From positions 47,380,475 to 47,444,474 of the forward strand of contig NW_026622808.1 in the NCBI RefSeq assembly GCF_023065955.2: DNA of 64,000 bases, written 5' to 3'. Numbering within the stretch: the first letter of the stretch is position 1; each line of letters starts with the position of its first letter. Origin of the DNA: Ursus arctos. Lineage: Eukaryota > Chordata > Mammalia > Carnivora > Ursidae. The position numbers and the translations under genes were made by a program. Below are positions 21,751-34,616 of this stretch, piece after piece. The notes below the pieces were generated by a model. That model ran no database searches. It had not been told where the DNA came from and saw only the letters and a list, made by a program, of their open reading frames with translations.

Positions 21751-24700
21751 TCATTGCTAGCTATATTCCAAGCCTGCAAGCACCACGTGAGGCTCACGCC
21801 TACGGTAAGGCACAATACAGACAGAGGACATTTCCCTCGTGGCTGAAACGTCTACTAAACTGCGCTGTATTGAAATCATGTAGGAATTAAAACATATTTC
21901 AAGTGAACTGGCACTTACAGAAGAAACTTGGGATTTTAAACATCAATCTGAATTTCCTGATGATTCAAGCACTTTGTTAAAAATGTGGTGGGAGATGGAG
22001 AACGATCTTAACACACATCCTTTAGCCCCACGAAGTTCTTAACCATCCCAACAGAGAGGACATTTGAAAATTCAATGCACTAGGAAGACACCCAATAAAA
22101 AATGCCCTGAGTGTAATTCTATAGGCTTAATCAGTATTTACATAATCTGACCAGCATCTTCCTGGATTACAACCAGAACCACATATTACAAACTTGGCAA
22201 ACACTATTCAAAGCTGGCAAACAATAATTCATTGACTGCTTGGAAGTCGAGGGATAAAAAGTTCTGTTTGCTATTGAGTAAGCTGTGGTGAGGAAGTAAC
22301 CCCAACATCGTTAGACCGACATAATTAGCACTTCATCCTCAAATACAGGCATTGCTCACAGACCACTGACTTACACAGACAAAACCTCCCGCTCGGGAGG
22401 GCAGCACAACGCACGGCTGTGTTCTTCAACATTAATAGGAATCCTAATTCACAGCGGAAGGCACGGGGCCTAACTCCATGACAGGCATTCCCTGGGGAGT
22501 GAGGTTTTTGTATTTAGTTTGGTTTCCACGCCAGCCCATTTCCCATTACTCAACCTTGTCTGGACCCCTGAACGTCATAGTACTTTGCATATTTTAAGCC
22601 TTTGGATGTTTGCTAAACCGAATAATACAGCCAGGATGAGAAGTATGAAGCAATCCAATGACCCATCTGGTGAGCACTACTGGGGCGCCCAGGACTAGCC
22701 TGCAAACCCCTTATTCTTGGAAAACCTGGGCCCCAGTCGTCCATCTCTTCTTACCTCAAAAACTGCACTGCTTGCCACCCATTAAAGAAGGACTCACCTG
22801 CTTAGGACGCCCTGGGAAAAAGTGATTGGTCCTTTCAAATTTCAAGGGGTGTGAGTGAAGAAGAACATACAACTTGTTAAAGTTATTTAATCCTTTAAGC
22901 TTTTAAGGCCATTTCTGCTGCATTCTTACCTTCTGAGAAATGACGTGTGGTACACATCAAGTTCCAATGAAATCACCACATTACGCTCCCTAGACCCACA
23001 TTATAGGTTTTATGAGAATAAGGGATTTCTTTTTAAACCTACAATATTGAATGCTCTTATCTCTTTTTCTGTTGTGTTGCTTTCCCCTCGCTGACCAAAA
23101 GCCACAACCAAATAGGCTGATAATATGCATTAAAGGCTTTTTTGAGAATAATAATAAAACCGCATCTTAAATTGGAATCATTCCTCTGGCATCCTCACCC
23201 AAGAATTCCCAGTCGGGAGAAGGTTCTGTACATGCTGCCATCTTTTGTCAGGAAACTAAGTAGCTCCATATTCCCTAAACTGAGGCTTAGAAAAAGAAAC
23301 ACATTCTGCAAACAATTAAATGCAAAACCATTCAGATATCAACTCACTACATACAGCTCATTTTGTAAGCTTTTGGTCAGTCTTATTTAAGAAAGTCAGG
23401 AATGAATCACAGTCGCTTCAATTTTTGAAAGTGTTACATTGATAAATCTCTATGTACATGAGGCCCGCAAGCAACTCAAAATAAGAGATAATATTCTCTA
23501 GCTATATAAGGACCTCACAGTGACTACCTGCTTTTACTCCTTAAAATGAGCTACAGAAATCAGCGTGGGCCTCTGAATTCTAATGCTTAACACATTATCA
23601 GACAGAAGTCACCCGTGCCTGCTTCCATAATCCCATAGGTCTTACACGTGCTTCTGTATCTTCATGGTTCACACATCTCACCCCCAACCCATGGATAATT
23701 TGAATACAGGTCTAAGTCTTTTGTCCTTTAGTACCAAACAGATGTCAAGTTCAATAAATAGTCACTGTTTGTTTACAATGTATATGCGCTGTGATGAATT
23801 CTGATACAAATTAGGGTAAAATCTAGTCTGTGACCTTATGGAGTTTATAACCTACTGGTCAGAAAAGACTCTGACCAAATAATTACAGCCAAAAGCTCTG
23901 ATATGGCAAGCATCTTCTGAATGAAAGACCAGGAGTCATAAATTGGTGGTTCTTGGGCCAAGGCAGAACTGCAGGGAAATTTGTTTGTGACTAAAGAGTA
24001 TTTGGAGAAAAAGTTTTCACCAAAAAAAATTGAAGTTGCAGCTTCTCTTGAAAATAATCTCTGCGCCAGCATTCCTGCTAGCAGCCACCAGCTACATTTA
24101 TTTAGCAAGTACTGCAGTTGACCACGGACCTCACTGCTCCTATCATCTCTCCCAGGACCTCCTTACTCGTGTGCACTCTCTGCTTGGCCCCTGCAAGCAT
24201 CTGTCATCCTTGGTACGGGTACCACTGCGTCCAGACGGCATTCAGAGCAGGGACGGTCAGCTGTGATGAGAAAGGTTAATCAGAAAATGCAAGACCTCAG
24301 CGAACCCTGGAAGAAGAATAGAAAAGGAGCATGGTTTTTGAGGAAGAATACCAGAAAATAAGGCCAGGAAAGTAAAATAAGGTGTGGAAAGTATGAAAGT
24401 AGACAAATAAACAAAAAGCCAAGAAGTCAGGACCTCCTGGAAAGGAGAAAGGCAAGACATGAACAGTTTCAGGGCAAAGTCAAGACGAGGAGGCCACGTT
24501 GTCAGATCGCAACGCACCGGGCAGTCAAGTCAAGGGTTATATACACCTAAACAAATCCCCGTGCCAGGTCCCTCGTGACTGTTCATCTACGGGGCCATTT
24601 AAAGTTGATTTCCAGAGGAAGAGAACAGCTCCTTGTTCATCTACTTAAAGTTTTGACCAAAAGAGTCAAGAGCCCCATCTCCACTGACCGTAATCTGCAT

Positions 24701-26604
24701 TTGCTTTCGACACTATCCCTTGAAGCGGGAGGTTCTAAGACCTGTTTTTCCTACCCAAATCTTAGTTTGGCTGAAGAGACAAAGTCCTTGGGTGTGCTGT
24801 GTCTCATGCTTGGTTGTGGGGGTGGTCCCAGAGGGAAGTCCATAAATATCCCATAACACTCTCTTGGTAAATATGGTACATGCATCACTAACCCCTAAAG
24901 ATTAATTAATTTAATTAAGAGAAGCCACCCTGGCCTCACCAGCTCTGCAGTTGGTGGGTATTGTACAAAGGGAATCTGAGCAGGAAATAGCTGCTGGCCA
25001 CAGGCTGACCCTCCCACGAACCTGTCACGTAGGGAGCACCACCCATGACCACCCCGGCAGGGAAGAGGTGCCTACAGCCACCATTTGGTTTTTCTATTAC
25101 AGAAGTGGCTTTGCAGAGACTCGGAAATAGGGAGGGGAAGAGAGGGGTCAGGGGCCTGGTCACCTACTCTCTGCTTTGTCATCTCTGAAAAGGGATCACA
25201 AATGTGCCCTTTCAGAGAGTCCTTATTCTACAGGACCTTCCAAACTCATCACGCCCACAATACGACCGGTGCCCCCTGGCCGGGTACCATCCAGCACAGC
25301 AGCTTAATCTTTACCTCCTGAAAGCCCAGCCAGTCTGTGCAACAGAGGACGGCTGGGGCCTCCGAGCCAGGCACTCCGTGCCTCATCAATGTCTTGCCCA
25401 CCGGGGTCCTCCTGTCCCTAGGCGCCGGGCGCTCCAGTGGGAGCAAGCAGGCTCATCAATCACGACCTAGAGGAGACAGACGTGCAGCGAGAAGGCGTGC
25501 TCACCTCTGGCGTCACACTGAGGGGCCGGAGTTCCTTCAGTGAAAGGATGGAGGGGGATTCTCCTAAATGAAAACCACACTCTACGAAGGCAGGAAACAG
25601 AGACTTCTGCTTCTGGAGTAGTTCAAAACAAGTCGGTCAAGAGGGACGGGAAGTGGGGACGGAGGAATCTGGTGGATAAATTCGGAATCCTTGCTTCACC
25701 AAGTGCTCTGTGAAGTTCACCTCTGGTCACAGATGACTGTTTTCCTACCCTAACACCTCCACCTGAACCCCTCGGCCCCTACAAAGGTCTGCAGGAAGAT
25801 GAGCTTCCTGTAGAACCACCACAGCAAAGTGTGGGTGTTTATTAAAAGCACGATGCAGCTTTGCAGTTCACTCACTTCGGCTTCACGTGTGAAAGAGGCC
25901 AACTAGCAACATCCTATAAACGCTTCCTTTGAGCGGATGCGTCACACAACAGAATTATGTAAATGTTGGCACGACCTATCAACACTAAGTGACACTGTGA
26001 TCAATTTCCTTTCCCAATGCACTGAGATGATTCTCCACTTCACACCGAGTGATTTCACACACTTCATGCCCTCACCGAAGGGCTCTCGGAGAAGAAAGTA
26101 ACTGTTTTAACACAGCCCCATAAAAAGTGCTCCTGGTCACAAGAACAGGGTGGTCAAATTCCAAGCCGGTCTTTCTGGCAGAAGGTACAGCCGGAGATTT
26201 CACTGGGATAAAGGGATAAGGGAATTCTATACCAGTGACTCTGGAGTCCTCAGAAATGAAACCAATACTCCAATAACATATTACTTCTCGAGCACGGCAG
26301 ACACACATTAAAATATACAAAACAAACAAAAACCTCTCCTTCCCTCCATCTGAGTCATTACACACCCTCCTCAACGCTCTTGTCTAGGAGTCTCCCAAAA
26401 GCAGGAAAAAGGGTCAAGGCATCCGGCACTTCTGACAGTGCACCCTCTTCCATCAAGCCAGTCAACGAAAACGACAGCACACAAACCTCTGGTTACAGAA
26501 CCATACGCCGAGAGATTAAAAAAAAAAAAAATTAAAAAACAACTTAGCAGTAACTCACCTCTGGACATGTAACGATCGGGGTTTCTTGTTGTTAAAGAAA
26601 AGTA
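21751..26604. other. Intron 1 segment without recognised genes or clear repeats
   Basis: Nothing coding was seen. The segment is moderately AT-rich, with few recognisable repeats (a possible MIR/L2-like remnant near 23745-23880 and an AT palindrome-like stretch near 24898-24920). A low repeat load over nearly 5 kb is compatible with retained regulatory sequence, but that cannot be shown from one sequence. Confidence 0.5.
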
Positions 26605-26938
26605 CAGATGACCCTTGAACAACATGGATTTGAACTGCGTGGGTTCATTTACACACAGATCTTTTTACAGTACGGTACCGTCAATGTGGTTTCCCTTCCT
26701 TACGATTTTCTTCACATTTTCTTTTCTCTAGCTAACTTTATTGTGAGAATACAGTATTAATACACACAACACACAAAATACGTGTTAACCGACTGTTCAT
26801 GTCACTGGTAGGGGTTCTGGTCAACGGTAGGCTATTAGTAGGTAAGCTTTTGGGGGAGGCAAAAATTATAGGCAGATTTTCGACTGTGCAGGGGGTCAGC
26901 ACCCTTAACTACCTCCTCCACTGTTCAAGGGTCAACTG
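26605..26938. mobile_element. Tigger/MER2-like Tc1-mariner (pogo) non-autonomous element, TA-flanked
   Basis: Inverted ends: 'cagatgacccttgaacaaca' at the left and 'ctgttcaagggtcaactg' at the right. Both ends are bordered by TA, the target duplication of this superfamily. Internal wording ('tttgaactgcgtgggttcat', 'gattttcgactgtgcagggg') matches the MER2-type consensus. No transposase frame remains. Confidence 0.85.
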
Positions 26939-27123
26939 TATTTAGAAAGGTGATTTTAAGCAAATATACTTTTGGGTTACAAAACAGCAATATATAGTAA
27001 GTTGCCTAACTGTCTCCCTGAAAAGGGAGGAAGAAGGAAATGAAAGCTTTCTTTTTTAAGCAAATACATCTGTACAAACAACAGCTTACCTTAGTGTTAT
27101 CGGCATCTCTTTCCTCCCCCGCC

Positions 27124-27142
27124 CACACACACACACACACAC
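27124..27142 (+). repeat. (AC)n microsatellite
   Basis: A short uninterrupted AC run in intron 1. Confidence 0.93.
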
Positions 27143-28213
27143 AAAATTTAAGGGACAAATGACATAAGTGGGTGTAACTACCTTCCCAGGCTACAGCTGC
27201 TCATAAGGAAAATCCTTCTGGGAAGCCAACTTCCCAAGGGAGTGCACTTGAGTCCTCGATCAGCTTCCACTGGAACATACATACATTTTTCATTTTTCCA
27301 ACTGAAATCACGCCCACTCCTCACTACTGTCTTTGACATCTCTCTGTGCTGTGTGAAGCCCAAGCATCCAAAATCAATAAGGCAAATAAAAACTCTAGGT
27401 GTACTTGCACTTACCACGCTACTCTACATTTTAAACAGATTAAGTGCAAGGTTCCTTCAAATATTATTAAAATATATGATCTTCTAGATTTCAAAATACT
27501 CAAATATTATCTTCTAGGTTCATCTTCCCTTCCTTTCCCAGCTACCTCAAACTTAAAAATGAAGATCCCTCAGACACAGAGAACAGATCCCTGGTATTAA
27601 AGTCACCCAAAGTCAAAAATGTATTTACCCACAGCTTTTCAAGAATACACCCTGTTGTATTACAGGGAGGCATGAGAGCGTCTCTAGCTAAGTATTTTAA
27701 AGAAAACGCAGTCTTAAAAGGTCAGCCTCCTGGCTAACAGTTAAGTCGCTGACTTTATTAGCTAGCTTATCAACTTGGGATCTCGTTCTGTCAATTTTTC
27801 CATTGGGCTTTTTAAAGTTTATATGTGTCATGAAATGCCTGGCTGGGGCCAAAAGGCAAAGTTTTTTCTTTCTACGATACTAAGATGTCATGAAATGCTA
27901 TAAACTTAAAAGCCTGTCTACATGGTTTTCCTGGGGCCGTGACGACTTCGTTAGTCCTGGTTGCTGAACAGCTGAGAAGACCTGAGGTCAAGGTGCACCA
28001 ACCACACAGCATTGCAGCATGCACTATCCTACACGGACTGCTCTCTGCTATTAGAGCATGGCACTTCCTTTTCACTGAAATTCCAAGCACGAAGAATCAG
28101 ACGATGCATGTGACTTCCATCTTTGAGCATACTAAAATTTGACCATGTCAAATGGGAAGCTGGCTGTGAGAATAACAGAACCGTCATACACTTCGATTTC
28201 TGCTGCTTTTTAA

Positions 28214-28280
28214 AAAATATTTTATTTATTAATTTGAGAAAGAATAATAGAGAGAGCACACATGGGGTGGGGGTAAGGGG

Positions 28281-28322
<42 letters not shown>

Positions 28323-28432
28323 CAGACTCCCTGCTGAGCAGAGAGCCCGATGTGGGGCTCGATCCCAGGACCCTGGGATCATGATCCGAGCTGAAGGCAG
28401 ACACTTCACCCACTGAGCCACCCAGGCGCCCC
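28214..28432 (-). mobile_element. CAN SINE (SINEC), minus orientation, with expanded (GA)n
   Basis: 'atattttatttattaatttg', a (GA)19-type run at 28283-28320, 'cgatcccaggaccctgggat' and 'gagccacccaggcgcccc' are the reverse complement of SINEC. It is flanked by tgctgctttttaaaaa on both sides. The CT-rich tail part of the SINE has grown into a pure microsatellite. Confidence 0.96.
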
Positions 28433-28629
28433 TGCTGCTGCTTTTTAAAAATCATTCACCAAGGCCTCTAAAAAGATGCCTTACCTCTTCCACGTGGTCC
28501 CTCTACATTCAGCAGGGCTCAGTGCTCCGTAACACAGACAGGCCCTCACATCTGTGCCCTTCCCCCCACCCCCGCACCCCTTTGCTGTCTGCAGTTCTAG
28601 GTTACTGACTCCCAAAGGTGCATTTTAAA

Positions 28630-28640
28630 GGGGGGGGGGG
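28630..28640 (+). repeat. G homopolymer (~11)
   Basis: A run of G in intron 1. Confidence 0.85.
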
Positions 28641-31586
28641 TCCTAGCAGTAAATTCAACTTGCTAAACTCAGCTTCAATCAAATACTGAATATCGGCCCC
28701 TGCAGGATGGGAGTCTGTTTTTAAAGTGAATCCGCACCACTGGGGATGAAAGCCCTACCAATAATCAATCATAAGGGACTCCCTTCGGAGCCCCAGCTAC
28801 AGGCTGGAGAAACCTCTGGAACAGCACGAGTCCCTTCAGATACTCCATATCCTCTGAGTGTGCTAGCGAGAGATAAGAGCCATTCAATTTCCACCTCAGC
28901 AGGAAATCAAGGCCCCGGGGGGCCACACCAAACCCAGACGTCAGCTCCTTCCAGGCAGCTGCCTAGTAACAGCCAAAGCGTCTTTGCATAATGCCTGTTA
29001 TGGGATGAACACACCACCCCCCAGCTTCCACCATCACTCCTTTTTAAAGATGATGTCATCAAACCCGACTTGGTTAACGTCTCTGTTCAGCTTGCCCTAG
29101 CCAAGGAACTCCTATCACGGCTTCCTTCTAAGAAGCTCGCCACCTGTTTGTTGGAGGGGGTGATGCTTCTGCATCCTTGACTCTAACAAAACTGGCATCA
29201 CTAAGCCCTCTTACGTTAGAGGGCAGTTTGGTTCCGTGCCACAAGATACAGGAGATCAAACAAAGTACGGCTCTGGGTGTGGCACAGGGGGCTCCGTAAG
29301 GCGAACATCCCGCCATGACACCCGACCTGTCCCCCAGCTAAGACTCCCCAGGCTGGCTCTCCCTTCTCCTCACTCCCCCACACTCAGTTCTCAAATACTG
29401 TCAAAGCGAATCAAAGACCCTCCGGTCCCAGGTCCGGTTCGCATGGCCACACAAGCATGACTCTGCAAAAAAGCGCCAACAACTTCCTTTACCTGTCGCG
29501 CACTCAATGGTGATCGATAAATGGAGCGGGTTTAGATTCGGTTAGGTCTAAGCTTGCACAAGCACAAAGAGAAAAACCACCCACTTTCAAACCCAGAGAG
29601 CTACTGCAGAAAGCACCTGCACAAACCTGTCAGGGTGGTTTGTAAGGTCACAAGCGCCTCAGAAAAGATCTTTTATTCCTAGGGCCATGAGACCAATGAG
29701 AGGCCTGTCACACTGCTGGTGTCAATATTTATCTAAGACCTAGGTATTCATGATGGTATAAACCAGGCACTTTTTCAACTTACTCATTCACGTAATTTAC
29801 CACTACAAAGCCCCCAAACAGAGATGCATTTACAGCTTGAATTTCTTTTCTTCCATTTCCATACAGGAGGCTGGCTGCGGGGCCGCGGTCTATGTCAGCA
29901 ATAATCCCGGCAGTTTGAGAATAAGGCGCTCAATGTATTCCAATATCAAATGTCATTGCACCTGAGGACAATAAAGAGAGGGGAAAAGGGAAACGAAGCA
30001 CCAGCTCTCGCCCTTCCCATGGCACACATGTTTTCTGCACTGCAAATGAGCAAAGACTAGACCTTGCAGTAAAGTAACCGAACCCTAGAACCACGCCCAG
30101 GCATTTCTAACTGTGACTTACTCACACTGCAGGATTAATTCAGCAACCAATACCCAAAGGTATGCAATGCCCAAAGGAAGACATCTGCTATTTATTCAAC
30201 AGCCCTGTCTGGAGGGCTCCAATCTCCCTTCTCTTCACCCTTTATGGAGTCTTCCTCCCTTAACCTCCACATAAAGGCTATCCATAGTTCCCCTTCTTAG
30301 GTAAAAGGCAGATGGGTAACTGATCTATTCATATCATCCTTAGACCTCCGAAAATAGCTGCGCATGGTAGAAACCAGGTTCACAGATGGATTCCTCCAAT
30401 CTCTCCCCATGAAAGTCCTTAAATCCCTTCTCTGCAACAGACACTAACTGCGGCTCCCTCCATGGGCTATGCTGGCTTCTTTCAAGGAGACACACTGCTG
30501 TGCTCTTGTGGAGGAGGCCAACTTCAGGCTTTCATGCCAGGGAAACTGAGGCACTAGACAAAGATGGCTCTCTCTCCAGTGACAAATTAAAGAACCTGCC
30601 TTTGTCAAAACCCTCTTGCAAAGTTGCCGGGAAGTGACAGACGTCTGAAGCCAGCTACCTGTGATTTAGTAAATCTACTTTTCTGACCCAATATACACAA
30701 TTCTTCCCAACAAGACAGGCATCCCTACCAAACCCCTCACTAGGATTCTGGATACCGCACATAGCCCGATAAAGATCATCCTAATGCTATCTGCCAACAG
30801 GCTGCAAATCACTTCAGCTCCTTCCTAAGTAAAATTATGATGGCAAGTGATGAGCTATGATATATGGTGCACGTGTGGTCTGTGAGGGGCCAACATTCCT
30901 ACCTCTGCTTTAAATATGCCTGTTGAGTGAAAGCAGGCAAGCGCTGAGCCCAAAATGGTAGCAGCTGAGGGTGTGGTCAGTTTTATTTTTTCTTACATAA
31001 AAATATACAGGACACTTAAGCGGCCAGTATTTCCTCACGCACACTGAAGTTAATAATTCACAAACCAACGGACATTCATCAAGGATCAGAAAATGTAAGG
31101 TGGTTTGTGCAAACACTTGTGTTCTCGCTCTTACTTAACAGCTGGTTTATTTAACTGATGGCTTCTGTTGCCATCAGGAGCAGGTAGTCCTTCAAAATGT
31201 TATTTGTTAAGGCAGACACACACTACCCGGGTTGCTAAGCTTCTGAGTTCCACATTATCCAAACTCCAGTAATTATTTTTCCCTCAGATGAAACAAGTAG
31301 ACAATGCTCATAAGGCAAAGATGTGGAGCAAAATTATCCCAGTTCGCTACTTTATTGTCATCATGCTCTCTCATTTCTAACCTGGCCCCTCCTCATGGAC
31401 TAACCCCAAGGATACCAAAGCACAGAAAGGGCAGTAGGTATGCTTGGAGCAGCACTAATCCTGGCAGTGAGCTGCCTGGATCTCAGACCAGACAGGCTTC
31501 TCTACATGAGGAAGACGCACCTCCCCACAAAGGAGGACCTGATTCCCTCTGCCCTCAGACCTTATGCTCCCCATCTTTTTTTTCTT
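28641..31586. other. Intron 1 segment without recognised genes
   Basis: No exon, RNA gene or clear young repeat was recognised. The stretch around 29650-29970 is compositionally non-repetitive and could be an old conserved element, which only alignment with other mammals could show. Confidence 0.4.
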
Positions 31587-31604
31587 TGTGTGTGTGTGTG
31601 TGTG
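31587..31604 (+). repeat. (GT)9 microsatellite
   Basis: A short GT run after a T-rich stretch. Confidence 0.92.
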
Positions 31605-32664
31605 AAATTACCAAGTGATTCTTATAGGCATGGAAAGTACCAACTGAAACTGATATTACACATGGAGAAACTTAAATATAGACACAAGTTTTCCTGATGT
31701 TGGAAAATACAGTTTTAAACATAATTTAACAGTTTGAGAAGTCATGAAATAGTACCTTTTATTTATTTGGTAATAATGAGACATTCTTATAGTTTGTAAT
31801 CAATTTTTACATGGAAAACAGTAGGGCTTTTTGTTCCTAAATTATGAAAACTCTAATGATACTAACACAATAATATACTCTTAATATTACATTATAATAT
31901 AAGCATACTATAATATGATATTTAACTACTACTACTGAGTTTTTTCTTCAGAGGACACGGAGATATTTTTTTGAGTACAGCTGACACGCACTCCACCTCT
32001 CTTCCTTGATCTTAGCTTCACCCTCTCTAAAATCACTGCGAACGTGTGCTGAGAATGGGGGAAAGGAGGAGGAATCTAAGGAAGCCTTTGTCAACGTCTT
32101 TTTGAGTGTCTCCACCCTGCTGCAGGACAGAAGGGTTCCCAGTTGTTGGTTGTGGACAGGAAATGAAACCTTGGAGGTATGAGCTCTGTGCACAGCCACG
32201 GACCTACTACAAACATGTGACCCAGAGCGCGGTTTATGAATCCGTGAGAGCTCCAAGGCCGCGTGCACTTCCAGGAGCCTTGTTAGAGAGGTTACACATT
32301 AACCACTACACATCTCACGGAAGATCCTATCACCTCCACCATCTCCACACCTTTCACATCCCGCCTTTGAAAGGGCTTCCTGGAAATTGGCTACCACGGA
32401 GTTTAAAATAAATGCAGATGGGTCCATTCTCTAGTGTTTAAGGAAAGGCTACTTTCAACAGGTGCAGCTGACCCTTCAAAGGCATCAAGTGAACCCCCAG
32501 GAGGGAGAAAATAACACCACACCGAAAAGATGTGTAGGCTGGCCAACCTGCGGTTATTACCACAAGTGCGCGTGTGCAGATGTTTCAAGGACACAGGGAA
32601 ACAGTGCCTGGGATAATTCACACAGCAGGAAAGCCAGTGGTCACTCACATGTACTTTGGAAATT

Positions 32665-33060
32665 AACACACAAATGCTCATTCAGCACCTGCTGGGTGCC
32701 AGGAATGGCACTGGGCTCTAGGACCACGCTGTATACGCCGGCCTCTACCCACAAAGAGTTTACAATCAGGAGGGGAAGACAGACGCTGAGGAGGTAACTA
32801 GAGATGTGCTCTAAAGGCTACCCCGGAATAAGATAGCAGTCACCCTTGCCTGGGCATTCTAGGAAAGCCCTCTGAGGAAATGTTTAACCTCAGACCGGAA
32901 GATAAAGATGAGTCATGGAGGACGAGACCACAGGCAAAAGCCTCGAGGGAGGAAAAGGCTCTGCTGGGGAAGGAACTACCTAGTCCTGTCTGGACCGGAG
33001 CTCCAGAAAACCCCAGTCCCAAGCAAGCACAGAAGAGGGCAGGAGGAAAGGAACAGGGGC
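32665..33060. repeat. Ancient interspersed repeat (L2/MIR-type class, family not resolved)
   Basis: 'cagcacctgctgggtgccag', 'ggcactgggctctaggacca', 'gagtttacaatcaggagggg' and later 'aggaaagccctctgaggaaa' follow a familiar old mammalian repeat (…caggcactg…ggagcttaca…gaaggcctctctgaggagg…). A second copy of the same type lies at 39085-39400. Confidence 0.5.
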
Positions 33061-34204
33061 TTGGAGTCACAGGGGCTTGTAGCTGAGCCTCAGGGAGCCC
33101 ACTGTCCATAGAAGTGGCTCTCACATCACACTTAGGACTCCAAAGCCAAGTCCCTCTCAGCTTTGAAATGAGGTCCCACACCACAAATTCAGACTCCAAG
33201 GTCAATGGAGGAGTGAGAGAACACCTCCTGGCCATCTAGAGGACTAACAGGGCACCATCACGTGACCCCTATTTCACCTGTTTAGAGATAGCCGACTGAC
33301 CAGTCTATCTAAATCAGTGGATCTCCAAAGGTGGTGCTGCCGAATTTTCCAAGCTATACTGGTAGGCCTTCTCTCAAGGTCCCCCCACCACCTGGAATCC
33401 CCGCCTCCATCCACTTGGCTCATCTAGAATGGAACTAAAGAGTAGGAAATTAAAAACAAAAAACAGAAAATCTGATCCTCTACATCCAAGCCAAAGGCTC
33501 TAAATGCTTACAGAGATTCAGTACTAACCCCTGAATAACTCAATGAGCCCCTCTCCCTCTGGTTTCTTGTTGTAAAGGAAACCCTCACAAGGCCTCAGCT
33601 TCCTTTCCCATTAAAAGCCACCAGGGCCAGCGTTTTCAATTAGCTGTGTCAGCCCACCGCCCTGAAGCCGTCCAAGTTCAATTTGTCTTCCCTCCCCCAG
33701 TTTCCGGTTGCCACCAAGCACTTCACACCTCCCTATTGTAAACCCGTCCAGAGCAATTACGCTGCCTGACTTTGGACAGCCTCAATACTGCACTTCCATC
33801 TAATTTATAGCTGCATAGCTCTGTCGGCAAAGGCAGGCTTGCCCCAGAGCAGAGGAAATGCACAGAAAATAGACCTGGCTGTAAATGCATATGCAGAGCA
33901 AGTTTCCTTAGGTTACGGGTGGGCAAATTCTCCCGTTCCCGTGATGGAGAACCCTGTGTGTGATAAGCTCCTGCAAAGACCCCCAACCTGGATTCACTGC
34001 AAGAAGAACCACTGTTCTGGTCTCACATTTTCTCCTCTGCCTGGGATTACAAACTAGGGGGTGGGGGGGGGGGTTTAGTAAGCCAAATAAACCAGGTTAA
34101 GTACTGTCCATTAGATTTCTACCCAAAGATCTTAAGTCTTTAAAAAAAATCTTAAAAATGCAATTTCTCTCACCTAAGGAAAGTAAGAAGGAGAAAAGCA
34201 TGTT

Positions 34205-34404
34205 TACCCCAAACCATTCAAAATCGTACAACCTTTAAGTGGGCAAACAATCTGGCCATTCCTCCAAAAAAGATACACAAATGGCCAATAAGCCCATGAA
34301 AAGATGGTCTGCATCACCCGTCATGAGGAAAATGCAAATCACAACCACAAGGAGACAGCGCTTCACACCCACTAGGACTGCTGTCCTTAAAAAGACAGAC
34401 CACA
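34205..34404 (+). mobile_element. L1 3' fragment, 5' piece (split by SINEC)
   Basis: 'atctggccattcctccaaaa', 'cacaaatggccaataagccc' and 'atgaggaaaatgcaaatcac' match the end of L1 ORF2. The frame is broken; this is an old, dead copy. It continues after the SINEC at 34617. Confidence 0.85.
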
Positions 34405-34608
34405 GGGGCGCCTGGGTGGCACAGCGGTTAAGCGCCTGCCTTCGGCTCAAGGCATGATCGGGTGTTGTGGGATCGAGCCCCACATCAGGCTCCTCCACTA
34501 TGAGCCTGCTTCTTCCTCTCCCACTCCCCCTGCTTGTGTTCCCTCTCTCGCTGGCTGTCTCTATCTCTGTCGAATAAATAAATAAAATCTTTAAAAAAAA
34601 AAAAAAAA
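34405..34608 (+). mobile_element. CAN SINE (SINEC), young copy nested in an L1
   Basis: Head 'ggggcgcctgggtggcacag', 'gggatcgagccccacatcag', 'ctctctcgctggctgtctct' and a poly(A) tail, with agaccaca duplicated on both sides. It shares the 'ggcacagcggttaag' subfamily wording with the copies at 21534 and 63113. Confidence 0.96.
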
Positions 34609-34616
34609 AGACCACA

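Noticed and set aside
33315..33435. A MER5-like start ('cagtggatctccaaaggtgg').
   Set aside because: The rest of the segment does not follow a MER5A consensus well enough to call.
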